DNA of 31,559 bases, from positions 1 through 31,559 of the forward strand of contig CAYZZA010000008.1 of the NCBI GenBank assembly GCA_964482685.1, in the 5' to 3' direction. The DNA is from CAYZZA01 sp964482685. Its GTDB lineage: Bacteria; Bacillota; Bacilli; Lactobacillales; Carnobacteriaceae_A. The notes under the pieces are model-generated. The model made no database searches and was not told the DNA's origin. It saw nothing but the letters and a program-made list of their open reading frames with translations. This document shows, piece after piece, positions 7,040 through 15,687 of the stretch (the stretch's first letter is position 1; every line of letters starts with the position of its first letter). The position numbers and the translations under genes are program-made.

Positions 7040-7327
7040 ATGTTAAAGATGAATTTACAACTCTTTGCTACTAAAAAAGGAGGCGGATCTACCGGTAACG
7101 GCCGTGACTCCCAAGCAAAAAGACTAGGTTCTAAACGTGCAGACGGTCAAGCCGTTTCAGGTGGATCTATTTTGTACCGTCAACGCGGAACTAAAATTTA
7201 CCCTGGAGTAAACGTTGGCCGTGGAGGCGATGATACTCTCTATGCAAAATGTGATGGAGTGGTTCGTTTCGAACGCAAAGGACGCGACAAAAAACAAGTA
7301 TCTGTCTATCCAGTAGCTGCACTATAA
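7040..7327 (+). CDS. rpmA: 50S ribosomal protein L27 precursor
   Basis: L27 contributes to the peptidyl-transferase region. The 95-residue product starts MLKMNLQLFATKKGGGSTGN. The first nine residues are the Firmicutes-type extension, which Prp would cut before Ala10, leaving a mature N-terminus ATKKGG. The remainder (GRDSQAKRLGSKRADGQAV, YRQRGTKIYPGVNVGRGGDD) is canonical L27. AGGAGGTG at 7025-7032 sets the ATG at 7040; a longer frame open from 6968 overlaps prp and has no such site. An intrinsic terminator follows. Confidence 0.98.
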   Translation: MLKMNLQLFATKKGGGSTGNGRDSQAKRLGSKRADGQAVSGGSILYRQRGTKIYPGVNVGRGGDDTLYAKCDGVVRFERKGRDKKQVSVYPVAAL

Positions 7328-7344
7328 AATATTGTTAAAGAGGA

Positions 7345-7376
7345 GTCGTTTTCTTTCAGGGAAAGCGGCTTTTTTT
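7345..7376 (+). terminator. Intrinsic terminator of the rplU operon
   Basis: GTCGTTTTC (7345-7353) pairs with GAAAGCGGC (7361-7369), including two G-U pairs, followed by seven T residues. Confidence 0.8.
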
Positions 7377-7421
7377 GTTTCTGTGGAGTGGTTTCATTGA
7401 TACACGAAAAAGCCCTATAAC

Positions 7422-7450
7422 TTGTGAGTGATCTGTCCAATAGGTACACT
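7422..7450 (+). promoter_or_regulatory. Candidate promoter of the methyltransferase-ackA unit
   Basis: TTGTGA (7422-7427) and TACACT (7445-7450) are 17 bp apart, 38 bp before the methyltransferase start and after the rpmA terminator. Confidence 0.55.
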
Positions 7451-7488
7451 AGTTAAAGAGACAAAATAAAGATTGAAGAGGTAAAACG

Positions 7489-8493
7489 ATGTCTATTGAA
7501 AAGATTAACCAATTTTATCAACTTATGCATGATACGACGCAAATGATTCAAGGTGATTTGAACCTTTCTTATTTAGAAGCATTGATTGAAACGGCTGAAA
7601 ACATATTAGAAGGAAAAATTCCAAGTGAATTGGAAGACTCGTTGAGCAAAGAGGTAAGTGAACAATTAAAAGTAGCCTACACAACGGATTTGGTGTCTAC
7701 ACTAACTGGTGCTGAAAAGCAAAAGGGTTTTCAACTTGCCATCTTAAAAGGGATGCAAGAAGACTTTGTCCAACCCAATCACCAAATGACACCAGATACA
7801 GTTGGGCAATTTATGTTCTTTTTTATCCAATTATTTTATCCCACACAGGAAGTAATCCATCTAACGGAGTTGGGAGTCGGGACAGGAAATTTATTAAGTG
7901 TGATTTTGAGCAATGCGGAACAACAAAATCAGCTTGTGCACGCTGTTGGGGTAGAAGTAGACGAATTGTTAATTAGTTTAGCGTCCATTAGTTTTGCCTT
8001 TCAGAGTAAAAACGTTCACCTAACTCACCAAGACGCTCTGACTAATTTATTATTAGAACCTGCAGACGTGGTCGTGTCAGATGTCCCTATTGGATATTAT
8101 CCAGAGGATGAAACAGCTAAAAGCTTTTCAGCTTCTTTTTCAGAAGGGCATTCATACGCTCATTACTTGCTAATTGAACAAAGCATGCGTTACATGAAAG
8201 ACGGAGGATTGGGTCTATTTTTAATTCCTTCTCATTTGTTTGAAAAAGAAGAGTCCATCACATTGCTCCGTGCAATTCAAGAACATGGGTATATACAAGC
8301 AGTGGTGGAACTGCCTGTAGAGTGGTTTAAAGAAAAAGAAACGCAAAAGAGTCTTTTAGTCGTGCAGCGCAAAGGTGAGAGCGTATATCAAGCAAAAGAA
8401 GTGTTATTTGCCAAAGCACCCGATTTTAAAAACAAACTAGCAACAACGAACTTTTTACTTGAAATAAAAGAATGGCAAGCATCTCTTTCTTAA
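7489..8493 (+). CDS. YtxK-like class I SAM-dependent methyltransferase
   Basis: This 334-residue protein resembles the YtxK family (COG0827), related to N6-adenine DNA methylases and typically encoded just before ackA in Firmicutes. Visible motifs are HQMTPDTVGQFM near residue 98, which resembles the QxxTP segment of type I modification enzymes, and the SAM-binding motif ELGVGTGNL at 127-135. The expected catalytic NPPY-type motif is instead SDVPIGYY at 197-204. This departure appears usual in YtxK proteins, so the substrate is unknown and DNA methylation should not be assumed. In relatives this gene often ends the comG competence operon; no comG gene precedes it here. Confidence 0.85.
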   Translation: MSIEKINQFYQLMHDTTQMIQGDLNLSYLEALIETAENILEGKIPSELEDSLSKEVSEQLKVAYTTDLVSTLTGAEKQKGFQLAILKGMQEDFVQPNHQMTPDTVGQFMFFFIQLFYPTQEVIHLTELGVGTGNLLSVILSNAEQQNQLVHAVGVEVDELLISLASISFAFQSKNVHLTHQDALTNLLLEPADVVVSDVPIGYYPEDETAKSFSASFSEGHSYAHYLLIEQSMRYMKDGGLGLFLIPSHLFEKEESITLLRAIQEHGYIQAVVELPVEWFKEKETQKSLLVVQRKGESVYQAKEVLFAKAPDFKNKLATTNFLLEIKEWQASLS

Positions 8494-8520
8494 ATAGCTT
8501 CGCTGCAAGGAGGAAGGTTA

Positions 8521-9708
8521 GTGTCAAAAACAATAGCCATTAATGCTGGAAGTTCCAGTTTAAAATGGACCCTTTATCATATGCCTCAAGAAGATGTACT
8601 TGCATCTGGGTCTATCGAGCGGATTGGGTTAAACAATTCAGTGTTCAAAATAAAAAAAGGAATCCATTCCGGCTTTACAGAAGTAATTCAAATATCGACT
8701 CATGAAGAAGCTGTTCAAAAGTTATTGAAAGAATTAAAAGATAAAAAAATTCTTCTTTCTTTTGATGAAGTGACTGGCGTAGCACATCGTGTCGTAGCGG
8801 GTGGGGAAGAGTTCAAAGAATCCGTGATCGTAGATGATTCGGTGATTCAAAAAATTGAAGAGATGTCAGAACTTGCTCCTTTGCATAATCCGGCAAATGC
8901 AGTTGGGTTAAAAGCTTTTTATAAACTCTTGCCTAATGCGATTAATGTGGCTGTTTTTGATACGTCTTTTCATCACACATTAAAACCTGTGCACTTTCTG
9001 TATAGTCTTCCTTTTGACTACTATGAAACATATGGAGCACGAAAGTATGGTGCACATGGCATTAGTCATGAATATGTAGCAGAATACGCGGCACGTATAC
9101 TCAAAAAACCTCTGCAAGAGTTAAAGTTAATTACGTGTCACTTAGGCAACGGCAGTTCTCTGGCAGCCATTTTGAACGGCAAGTCTGTAGACACTTCGAT
9201 GGGCTTTACGCCTCTAGCTGGGGTCACTATGGGAACCCGTTCAGGAGATGTGGATCCTTCGCTGCTTCCGTATTTAATGAGGAAGTTAGGGATAACAGAG
9301 GTGGAAGAGATGATTCATATTTTAAATACGGAGTCGGGTCTAAAAGGCATTTCAGGGATATCTAGTGACATGCGAGATATTGAGCGTGAAATGAAAAACA
9401 ATCCACGTGCTCAATTGGCTTTTGATATTTTTGTAGACCGTATTAAACAATATATGGGGGCATATATTGCTACGCTAAACGGGGTGGATGCAATTGTATT
9501 TACAGCTGGAATTGGTGAAAATGATTCATTATTAAGAGAACGAATTGCAACCGAACTGAGTAATTTGGGGTTGCTGATTGATTCAGAAAAAAACAAGACA
9601 GCAAAAGGGCCTACGATTATTTCCAAAAAAGAGTCCCCCGTGACACTCCTCATGATTCCAACAGATGAACAACTAATGATTGCACGACAAGTGGAGAAGT
9701 TTAAGTAA
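8521..9708 (+). CDS. ackA: Acetate kinase
   Basis: AckA interconverts acetyl phosphate plus ADP with acetate plus ATP, giving one ATP in fermentation. The 395-residue length is standard. It begins MSKTIAINAGSSSLK, with the conserved Asn8 and Ser residues of the N-terminal ASKHA fold, and contains HRVVAGGEEF, VFDTSFHHT with the catalytic Asp, GHLGNGSS-like CHLGNGSSLAAI, TPLAGVTMGTRSGDVDP and FTAGIGEND. The start is GTG at 8521, preceded by AAGGAGGAAGG. It lies 27 bp after the methyltransferase gene, so the two are probably co-transcribed. A shared terminator separates it from the convergent stress gene. Confidence 0.97.
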   Translation: MSKTIAINAGSSSLKWTLYHMPQEDVLASGSIERIGLNNSVFKIKKGIHSGFTEVIQISTHEEAVQKLLKELKDKKILLSFDEVTGVAHRVVAGGEEFKESVIVDDSVIQKIEEMSELAPLHNPANAVGLKAFYKLLPNAINVAVFDTSFHHTLKPVHFLYSLPFDYYETYGARKYGAHGISHEYVAEYAARILKKPLQELKLITCHLGNGSSLAAILNGKSVDTSMGFTPLAGVTMGTRSGDVDPSLLPYLMRKLGITEVEEMIHILNTESGLKGISGISSDMRDIEREMKNNPRAQLAFDIFVDRIKQYMGAYIATLNGVDAIVFTAGIGENDSLLRERIATELSNLGLLIDSEKNKTAKGPTIISKKESPVTLLMIPTDEQLMIARQVEKFK

Positions 9709-9764
9709 AAAAAGACGTATAGATTAATTTGCTTTTATCTACCTCAAATGGTCACTAACAACAG

Positions 9765-9811
9765 AAAAAAGATACTCACTAATGACGCACTCATTAGTAA
9801 GTATCTTTTTT
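9765..9811. terminator. Bidirectional terminator between ackA and the usp gene
   Basis: Arms at 9765-9785 and 9791-9811 are complementary over 21 bp with one mismatch and a CGCAC loop. There is an A-run on one side and a T-run on the other, so it can work for both converging genes. Confidence 0.85.
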
Positions 9812-9835
9812 CTTGTTATAGAATCACCCAAAAAG

Positions 9836-10300
9836 TTATTCCTTTTTGGGTAGATTTTCTAAGTCTGTTCGAACAATTAAAACATCACACAATGCATTTC
9901 TCATGACAAATTCTGAAACCGATCCTATAAAGACACGGCCAATAACGTTTAATCCCGTTGCACCTAAAACAACTAAGTCAATATTTTCAGCACGTGGAAG
10001 ATCTTGAGACAATTTCTTTTTAGGAGATCCATATTCTAAAAGTGTTTTGATTTTTTCTAATCCAGCTTCTGTTGCCATTGCGCGGTATTCATCTAACGTT
10101 TTTTTGATTTCTTTTCTTGTTTCATCAGGAAGATCACCATCAAAATTTTCAAAACCTTGATACGAACGAGTATCTACAATGTGCGCAATCACCAATGTTG
10201 CATTATTTCGTTTGGAAATCGCAACCGCTTTATGAAAAGCCGTTTCAGCTTCCTTTGAACCATCAATACCGACAAGGACACGTTGATATTCTTGTGTCAT
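9836..10300 (-). CDS. Universal stress protein, UspA family
   Basis: This is a 154-residue soluble Usp-fold protein, the usual single-domain length. It starts YQRVLVGIDGSKEAETAF, the family N-terminal strand with Asp and Ser. The C-terminal ATP-binding signature G-2x-G-9x-G-S is present as GATG, nine residues, then GS, so an ATP-binding type is predicted. These proteins are induced by stress or growth arrest; the exact role here is unknown. The ATG at 10300 follows AAAGGAGTGG on the minus strand. It is transcribed alone, convergent with ackA and downstream of the 6S RNA gene. Confidence 0.92.
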   Translation of the reverse strand: MTQEYQRVLVGIDGSKEAETAFHKAVAISKRNNATLVIAHIVDTRSYQGFENFDGDLPDETRKEIKKTLDEYRAMATEAGLEKIKTLLEYGSPKKKLSQDLPRAENIDLVVLGATGLNVIGRVFIGSVSEFVMRNALCDVLIVRTDLENLPKKE

Positions 10301-10403
10301 GAATGACCACTCCTTTGGGTTTATGTAATCTGAACTATTCTTTTTGTATAAAATAAGTGTACCTTATTCTGAGTAGAAAGACACGCAATGACTATTGGGA
10401 AAT

Positions 10404-10432
10404 AAAAAAGGACCACTCAAAAGAGTGGTCCT
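10404..10432 (-). terminator. Terminator of the 6S RNA gene
   Basis: On the minus strand AGGACCACTC and GAGTGGTCCT form a perfect 10-bp stem with a TTTT loop, followed by TTTTTTATT. Confidence 0.9.
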
Positions 10433-10631
10433 GGCATTCTCGAAAGAATGTCATCCGATGGTGCCGTTTATAGTCGTATATGGTTGAACCCGTTTATCAC
10501 AGGTGGGCTTCTCCAAACATTCAGTGGACTGCCAAGTGAAAAGGTATGTCCGTTGAACGCTCTTTCGAATCCCTTTTCTAAAAATGTTCGGACAACACAT
10601 GAAAGACAAGGCGAACACCTCAGATTTCTTA
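10404..10631 (-). ncRNA. ssrS: 6S RNA
   Basis: A minus-strand transcription unit without an ORF lies between rarA and the usp gene. Its promoter and terminator are both clear, giving an RNA of about 200-225 nt. The RNA folds as the long rod expected of 6S RNA. The closing stem is ATCTGAGGTG (10625-10616) with CACC-A-TCGGAT (10463-10453). The middle stem is CCGAACATT (10591-10583) with AATGTTTGG (10521-10513), and the distal stem is GAAAAGG (10578-10572) with CCTTTTC (10544-10538). The large asymmetric region between the closing and middle stems is the open-promoter-like bubble, and its 3' strand can form a small CCC/GGG hairpin. 6S RNA binds the housekeeping RNA polymerase and damps transcription in stationary phase. 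A location near rarA (ycaJ) is known in Firmicutes. Confidence 0.8.
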
Positions 10632-10636
10632 TTCTT

Positions 10637-10665
10637 AATATAGCACAGACTTTTTGTTAATTCAA
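10637..10665 (-). promoter_or_regulatory. Promoter of the 6S RNA gene
   Basis: On the minus strand TTGAAT (10665-10660) and TATATT (10642-10637) are 17 bp apart. The expected start near 10630 agrees with the folded RNA's 5' end. Confidence 0.75.
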
Positions 10666-10707
10666 ATGTTAAGACCTTTCTTTTTATAAAAAAGAAAAAC
10701 GAACGAG

Positions 10708-11991
10708 TTAGTCTTGTTTGTCTTGAAATTTTTTTTGGATTCGGTCGTACTGTTTGACCAAAGCCTCTTCAAATTTGAAGGCGCTTTTTTGTTTAAAGTA
10801 CTGCTTGCCTTTTAAGGTCGTAGGCAAATATTCTTGGTCCACCCAATTATTTGGAAAATCGTGCGGATACTTGTACGTTACACCTCGTCCAAGATCAGTG
10901 GCGCCTTTGTAATGAGCATCTTTTAGGTGCAAAGGAACATGTCCACTTTTTCCGCTACGTACATCTGCCAAAGCAGCATCTATAGCAGAAAGCGCGGCAT
11001 TGGATTTAGGGGATAAAGAAAGTTCAATGACGGCATGCGCAAATGGAATGCGGGCTTCAGGAAATCCTAATTTTTCTGCAGCTTGGATTGCCACTATTGC
11101 ACGCATAACACCAGGAGGATTGGCTAGCCCTATATCTTCATACGCGATTACCATCAAACGTCTTGAAATGGAGACTAGTTCACCTGCTTCAATTAAACGG
11201 CTCAAATAATGTAGCGCGGCATCGACATCACTGCCTCGGATGGATTTTTGAAATGCAGAAATAACGTCATAATGAGCATCGCCATCTTTGTCATGGGTCA
11301 GTGCTTTTCGTTGCAAACACTCTTCTGCTACAGAGAGAGTGATATTTATCTTGCCTTCTTCATCAGGACGGGTCGATAAGACGGCTAATTCCAGTGCATT
11401 TAAAGCACTCCGTACATCCCCATTAGATGATCTCGATAAATGTTGCAAGGCTTCTGTTGAAATAGAGACGTTGTAGTCGCCTAAGCCACGGTGAGAGTCT
11501 TTTAAGGCCCGTTCTAACATCGTAGCAATGTTTTCTTCTGTTAAAGGATGCAACTCAAATATTTGACTCCTGCTACGAATCGCAGGGTGAATGGAAAGAT
11601 AAGGATTTTCAGTTGTAGCGCCAATCAAGACAATGCGTCCGCTTTCTAAATGGGGCAATAAAAAGTCTTGTTTTGGTTTGTCTAAACGATGGATTTCGTC
11701 TAAGAGCAAAACGACAGAACCGCTCATTTTTGCTTCTTCCACAACGATTTGTAAGTCTTTTTTTGTATCGGTCGCAGCATTTAAAGTGCGAAATGCATAC
11801 TTGGTTGATCCGGCAATTGCACTAGCAATGCTGGTTTTTCCAATTCCGGGAGGACCATATAAAATCATGGAAGAAAGCATGTTTGCTTCTACCATTCGCC
11901 AAATTATTTTGTCCTGTCCAACCAGATGTTCTTGTCCGACAACTTCTTCGATCGAGTGGGGGCGCATTCGAAATGCAAGTGGTTGTGGCAT
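10708..11991 (-). CDS. rarA: RarA, replication-associated recombination ATPase
   Basis: RarA (MgsA/YcaJ/YrvN) is an AAA+ ATPase related to clamp loaders and RuvB that acts at stalled replication forks. The 427-residue product begins MPQPLAFRMRP. Walker A GPPGIGKT is at residues 46-53, Walker B is in LLLDEIHRLDK, the GATTENP sensor follows, and RSRSQIF carries an arginine-finger region. The C-terminal tetramerisation part ends with GVTYKYPHDFPNNWV and QEYLP, which are typical. The second ATG (11991) is preferred, because AAGGG directly abuts the first ATG at 12003 with no spacing. An extended -10 lies upstream. Confidence 0.95.
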   Translation of the reverse strand: MPQPLAFRMRPHSIEEVVGQEHLVGQDKIIWRMVEANMLSSMILYGPPGIGKTSIASAIAGSTKYAFRTLNAATDTKKDLQIVVEEAKMSGSVVLLLDEIHRLDKPKQDFLLPHLESGRIVLIGATTENPYLSIHPAIRSRSQIFELHPLTEENIATMLERALKDSHRGLGDYNVSISTEALQHLSRSSNGDVRSALNALELAVLSTRPDEEGKINITLSVAEECLQRKALTHDKDGDAHYDVISAFQKSIRGSDVDAALHYLSRLIEAGELVSISRRLMVIAYEDIGLANPPGVMRAIVAIQAAEKLGFPEARIPFAHAVIELSLSPKSNAALSAIDAALADVRSGKSGHVPLHLKDAHYKGATDLGRGVTYKYPHDFPNNWVDQEYLPTTLKGKQYFKQKSAFKFEEALVKQYDRIQKKFQDKQD

Positions 11992-12028
11992 AATTATTGT
12001 CATCCCTTCTTAGTAAAACACCTATAAA

Positions 12029-12037
12029 AGTATAGCA
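12029..12037 (-). promoter_or_regulatory. Extended -10 promoter of rarA
   Basis: On the minus strand TGCTATACT combines an extended TGn with a strong TATACT -10. The -35 region is poor. It lies 38 bp before the chosen rarA start. Confidence 0.6.
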
Positions 12038-12110
12038 TGGATAAAAAAGATTCGCTATTTGCTGGATTATTTTAGTTGAATAGGAGATTGTTTTTTTATC
12101 ATTTTGAGTA

Positions 12111-12119
12111 TGGTAGAAT
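12111..12119 (+). promoter_or_regulatory. Candidate extended -10 promoter of gshAB
   Basis: TGGTAGAAT fits TGn plus a TAGAAT -10, 60 bp before the gshAB start. No strong -35 is visible at 17 bp. Confidence 0.45.
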
Positions 12120-12179
12120 GAAGGAGAGACTATACAATAATAAGTGTAGGTACTAGAAATTAGATGAATGAGGTAGAGT

Positions 12180-14462
12180 ATGCAAACGAGAGAGCGAATT
12201 AAAAAACTGCACTTAGAACATGCTTTTTTAGAAGGAACATTTGGAATTGAAAAAGAAGGATTGCGAATCAATCAAGATGGAGAATTGATGTTGACAGACC
12301 ATCCAAGCACATTTGGTTCACGTTCTCATCATCCGTATATCCAAACTGATTTTAGTGAATCACAAATCGAATTGATTACGCCAACGGCTCATTCACTAAA
12401 AGAAGTGTTTGATTGGTTACACGCGGTGCACGATACCGCGCTTCGGACACTCCCTGAGGATGAATTTGTATGGCCATATAGCATGCCAGCTATTTTGCCT
12501 CTGGATGATTCATTGATTCCATTAGTCAAAGTAAAAGATCAAAAAGAAGTCGAGTACCGCGAGATGTTAGCCGAAAAATACGGACGAAAAAAACAAATGA
12601 TTAGTGGAATTCATTATAATTTTATGTTTAGTCCCAACTTTTTGACTCGTTTTGTTGCAGAAGAAACGGATAAAGAAAAAGCAACAGAACGTTTTTTGTT
12701 GAAATTGGCTCAAAACTTTTATAGGTACAGATGGATTTTAACGTATTTGTTTGGTGCATCTCCGGTTGCATTGAGCTGCTTTTTTGACGAAGCTGGAAAC
12801 TTGAGCAAAGATGCTTCAGGATATCCTCTAGAGCCGATGAGAAGCTTGCGAAACAGCCCAGATGGATATCCTTCAAACACAGAAGAAAGTGTCTCACACC
12901 GCTCATTTGAAGCTTATGCGAACGATATCGAAAAACTGGTTGCAACTGGTGTGTTAGAGGAAGAAAGAGAATATTATGGAGACGTTCGTCTGCGTACAAA
13001 TGGATCTGCGCGTCAACTCACGACAGAAGGATTGTCTTATTTTGAGTTTCGAGCTTTTGATGTGGATCCTTTTTGTGGCCTCGGCATAAGCAAAGAGACA
13101 GCCTCTTTTGTTCACTACTTTTTACTATATATGGTGTGGTTGGAAGAATTATCTACAGATGCAGATGTTAAAATTGGGATTGAGCGAAATGCTCAGACTG
13201 CAACAGAACATCCACTGGCCCCTTCTGCATACAAAGAGGAAGGAATAGAAGTGGTTTCAGGCATGTTGGAGATGATAAAAGAATTAGGAGTTGGAAAAGA
13301 AGCAGAAGACTTAGTCACGATTATGAGAGAACGTTTTGACTCTCCGGAACAAACTCCGGCTGCTCGACTTTTAAAAGAAATCAATGAAAAAGGTTCTCTG
13401 TTAAAGGTTGGAACTGCATATGCACGTCAGTATAAAGAAGACGCAGCCAAACTTCCGTATCGCTTACGTGGCTTTGAGGATATGGAAATGTCTACACAAC
13501 TGCTGATGTATGATGCCATTCAAGTGGGGATTGAAATCGACATCATGGATCGGTTGGATCAGTTTTTAGAATTAAAATATCGCTCGCATGTTGAGTATGT
13601 AAAAAATGCCAATATGACTTCTAAAGACAGTTACATTTCGGCTCTTTTGATGGGCAATAAAACAGCAGCGAAAGTTGTGATGAAAAAACATGGGTTTATT
13701 GTACCGGAAGGCGACGAATTTCATAGTGTTGAAGAAGCGGTCGCAGCTTTTTGGAAAATAGAAAAAGAGCAAATTGTGGTAAAACCTAAATCGACCAACT
13801 ATGGAGTAGGGATTTCGGTTTTTAAAGAACCACCGTTAGAAAAAGAATATAAAAAAGCAGTTGAACTAGCCTTTTTAGAAGATGAGGCCGTTTTAGTTGA
13901 AAAATTTGCGCATGGAACAGAATACCGCTTCTTTGTCTTAGATGGTCGAACAGAAGCGGTAGTGTTACGGGTTCCAGCAAATGTAAAAGGCGATGGGACG
14001 CGCTCCATTGCTGCGCTGATTGATGAAAAAAATACCCACCCATATAGAGGCGAAGACCACCGTGCTCCTTTAGAGAAAATCAAGTTAGGAGAATTGGAAC
14101 GCTTGATGTTGCACCAGCAAGGATTTAAGGAAGACGATGTACCAGCTGCAGGAGAGATCGTTTATTTACGCGAAAACTCAAACATTTCAACCGGGGGAGA
14201 CTCGATTGATTTTACGGATGAGATGGACGACAGTTACAAAGAAATTGCGGCTGGAATTGCGGATGCAATGGGCGCAAAAGTATGTGGAGTCGATTTGATT
14301 ATTCAAGATTACACACAAACAAGCACACGAGAACATCCTGGATACATTGCATTAGAAGCCAATTATAATCCAGCCATGCACATGCATGCTTTTGTGTACA
14401 AAGGAACGGGGCGACGATTGACCCCTAAAATCTTGAAAATGTTATTTCCAGAAATAGAGTAG
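12180..14462 (+). CDS. gshAB: GshAB (GshF), bifunctional glutathione synthetase
   Basis: This fused enzyme makes glutathione in two ATP-dependent steps: gamma-glutamylcysteine from Glu and Cys, then addition of Gly. The product is 760 residues, matching the 750-780 of the fusion type found in Listeria, Enterococcus and Streptococcus. The N-terminal glutamate-cysteine ligase part (about 1-430) shows GTFGIEKEGLRI, TDFSESQIELITPT and GIHYNFMFS. The C-terminal ATP-grasp part (about 490-755) shows YGVGISVF, VEKFAHGTEYRFFVLDG and GVDLIIQD. The ATG at 12180 follows a modest GAGGT site. A cysteine desulfurase gene begins 14 bp after the stop, so two cysteine-consuming activities share a transcript. 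Confidence 0.96.
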   Translation: MQTRERIKKLHLEHAFLEGTFGIEKEGLRINQDGELMLTDHPSTFGSRSHHPYIQTDFSESQIELITPTAHSLKEVFDWLHAVHDTALRTLPEDEFVWPYSMPAILPLDDSLIPLVKVKDQKEVEYREMLAEKYGRKKQMISGIHYNFMFSPNFLTRFVAEETDKEKATERFLLKLAQNFYRYRWILTYLFGASPVALSCFFDEAGNLSKDASGYPLEPMRSLRNSPDGYPSNTEESVSHRSFEAYANDIEKLVATGVLEEEREYYGDVRLRTNGSARQLTTEGLSYFEFRAFDVDPFCGLGISKETASFVHYFLLYMVWLEELSTDADVKIGIERNAQTATEHPLAPSAYKEEGIEVVSGMLEMIKELGVGKEAEDLVTIMRERFDSPEQTPAARLLKEINEKGSLLKVGTAYARQYKEDAAKLPYRLRGFEDMEMSTQLLMYDAIQVGIEIDIMDRLDQFLELKYRSHVEYVKNANMTSKDSYISALLMGNKTAAKVVMKKHGFIVPEGDEFHSVEEAVAAFWKIEKEQIVVKPKSTNYGVGISVFKEPPLEKEYKKAVELAFLEDEAVLVEKFAHGTEYRFFVLDGRTEAVVLRVPANVKGDGTRSIAALIDEKNTHPYRGEDHRAPLEKIKLGELERLMLHQQGFKEDDVPAAGEIVYLRENSNISTGGDSIDFTDEMDDSYKEIAAGIADAMGAKVCGVDLIIQDYTQTSTREHPGYIALEANYNPAMHMHAFVYKGTGRRLTPKILKMLFPEIE

Positions 14463-14476
14463 AAAGGAGTGAGCCG

Positions 14477-15631
14477 ATGACCCACTCATCAAAGAAAGTG
14501 TACCTAGATCATGCAGCTACAACGCCTATGCACCCGGAAGTGATCGAAGCAACGGTTGCGGCAATAGCAGAAAACTATGGGAATCCTAGTAGTTTGCATG
14601 CGCACGGCAGAGAGGCATTTGGAGCACTAGAGCAAGCACGCAGACAGTTTGCACGCTTCTTAGGAGCCACTCCGCGTGAAATTGTATTTACAAGTGGGGG
14701 AACAGAAAGTGACAACACAGCGATTGTGCAAGCAGTAAGAAAAAAAGCAGGCACCCATGTCATTACTACAAGTGTGGAGCACCAAGCCGTACTTGAACCA
14801 GTAAAAGAACTGGAGAAACAAGGATACACCGTCACGTATTTGCCTGTGAACGCCAAAGGGATGGTCTCTCTTTCTGACTTGCAAGAGGCACTAACAGACG
14901 AAACAGTGTTGGTGTCCATTATGTCTGTCAACAACGAAACTGGAACCCGTATGCCGATTGAAGAGATTGGGGTGTATTTAAAGGAACATGCACCTGGGGT
15001 TTTGTTTCATACAGATGCCGTTCAAGCCTTTGGCCTGTTTGAGATAGACGTGAAAAAAATGGGAATTGATTTGTTGTCTGCGACTGCCCATAAACTAAAT
15101 GGTCCAAAAGGGGTAGGACTTCTCTATGTGCGTGAGGGAATTGGTTTTATACCTTACCTCAAGGGAGGTGCGCAAGAATTAAATAAACGAGCAGGAACAG
15201 TCAATGTCCCAGGGATTATTGGCTTTCAAAAAGCAACTGAACTCATGGTTTCCAAAAACAAACAAAGAAAAGCACTGTATGAACAGCTACGGGAGCATGT
15301 GTTACATGGACTGAGAGAACACCAGATTTCTTTTGAGATCAATGGAGACGAGACAGCCTATTCGCCACATATTTTAAATCTGTGGATCAAAGAGATTCCT
15401 TCAGCTAGACTGCTCACACTTTTGGATCTTGCGGGCATATCCGTTGCAGCAGGTTCGGCCTGCTCAGCGGGAAATCCTGAACCAAGTCATGTCTTAGAAG
15501 CGATGTATGGGCACAATCATCCAGCAGTATCAGAATCCATTCGCATTAGCTTTGGCTTAGGAAACACAGTGGCAGATGTAGACCATTTTCTACAGGTTCT
15601 AGCCGCACAAGCTAAAAAATACCACGTGTAG
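14477..15631 (+). CDS. Cysteine desulfurase, NifS/IscS family (YrvO-like)
   Basis: This PLP enzyme removes sulfur from cysteine as an enzyme-bound persulfide. The 384-residue product shows YLDHAATTPMHPEV at the start, GNPSSLHAHGREA, FTSGGTESDN, His102 in EHQAV, Asp180 and Gln183 in FHTDAVQAF, PLP Lys206 in ATAHKLNGPKG and catalytic Cys329 in SACSAG. The short loop around Cys329 resembles group II-like Firmicutes enzymes dedicated to tRNA thiolation. It lies upstream of mnmA, as yrvO does in Bacillus, so it probably donates sulfur to MnmA. A DUF1831 gene stands between them. AAAGGAGTGAG precedes the ATG. Confidence 0.95.
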   Translation: MTHSSKKVYLDHAATTPMHPEVIEATVAAIAENYGNPSSLHAHGREAFGALEQARRQFARFLGATPREIVFTSGGTESDNTAIVQAVRKKAGTHVITTSVEHQAVLEPVKELEKQGYTVTYLPVNAKGMVSLSDLQEALTDETVLVSIMSVNNETGTRMPIEEIGVYLKEHAPGVLFHTDAVQAFGLFEIDVKKMGIDLLSATAHKLNGPKGVGLLYVREGIGFIPYLKGGAQELNKRAGTVNVPGIIGFQKATELMVSKNKQRKALYEQLREHVLHGLREHQISFEINGDETAYSPHILNLWIKEIPSARLLTLLDLAGISVAAGSACSAGNPEPSHVLEAMYGHNHPAVSESIRISFGLGNTVADVDHFLQVLAAQAKKYHV

Positions 15632-15687
15632 ATAGACAACAAAACCACCAATCAAACAAGAATAGACAAAAGAAAGGAACAACCACT

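Noticed and set aside
10448..10660. A 70-codon plus-strand ORF in the usp-rarA gap
   Set aside because: It is antisense to the 6S RNA, whose promoter, fold and terminator explain the region.
11633..12271. Overlapping ORFs across the rarA start and the gshAB start
   Set aside because: They cross two clear promoters and conserved coding regions in the wrong frames.
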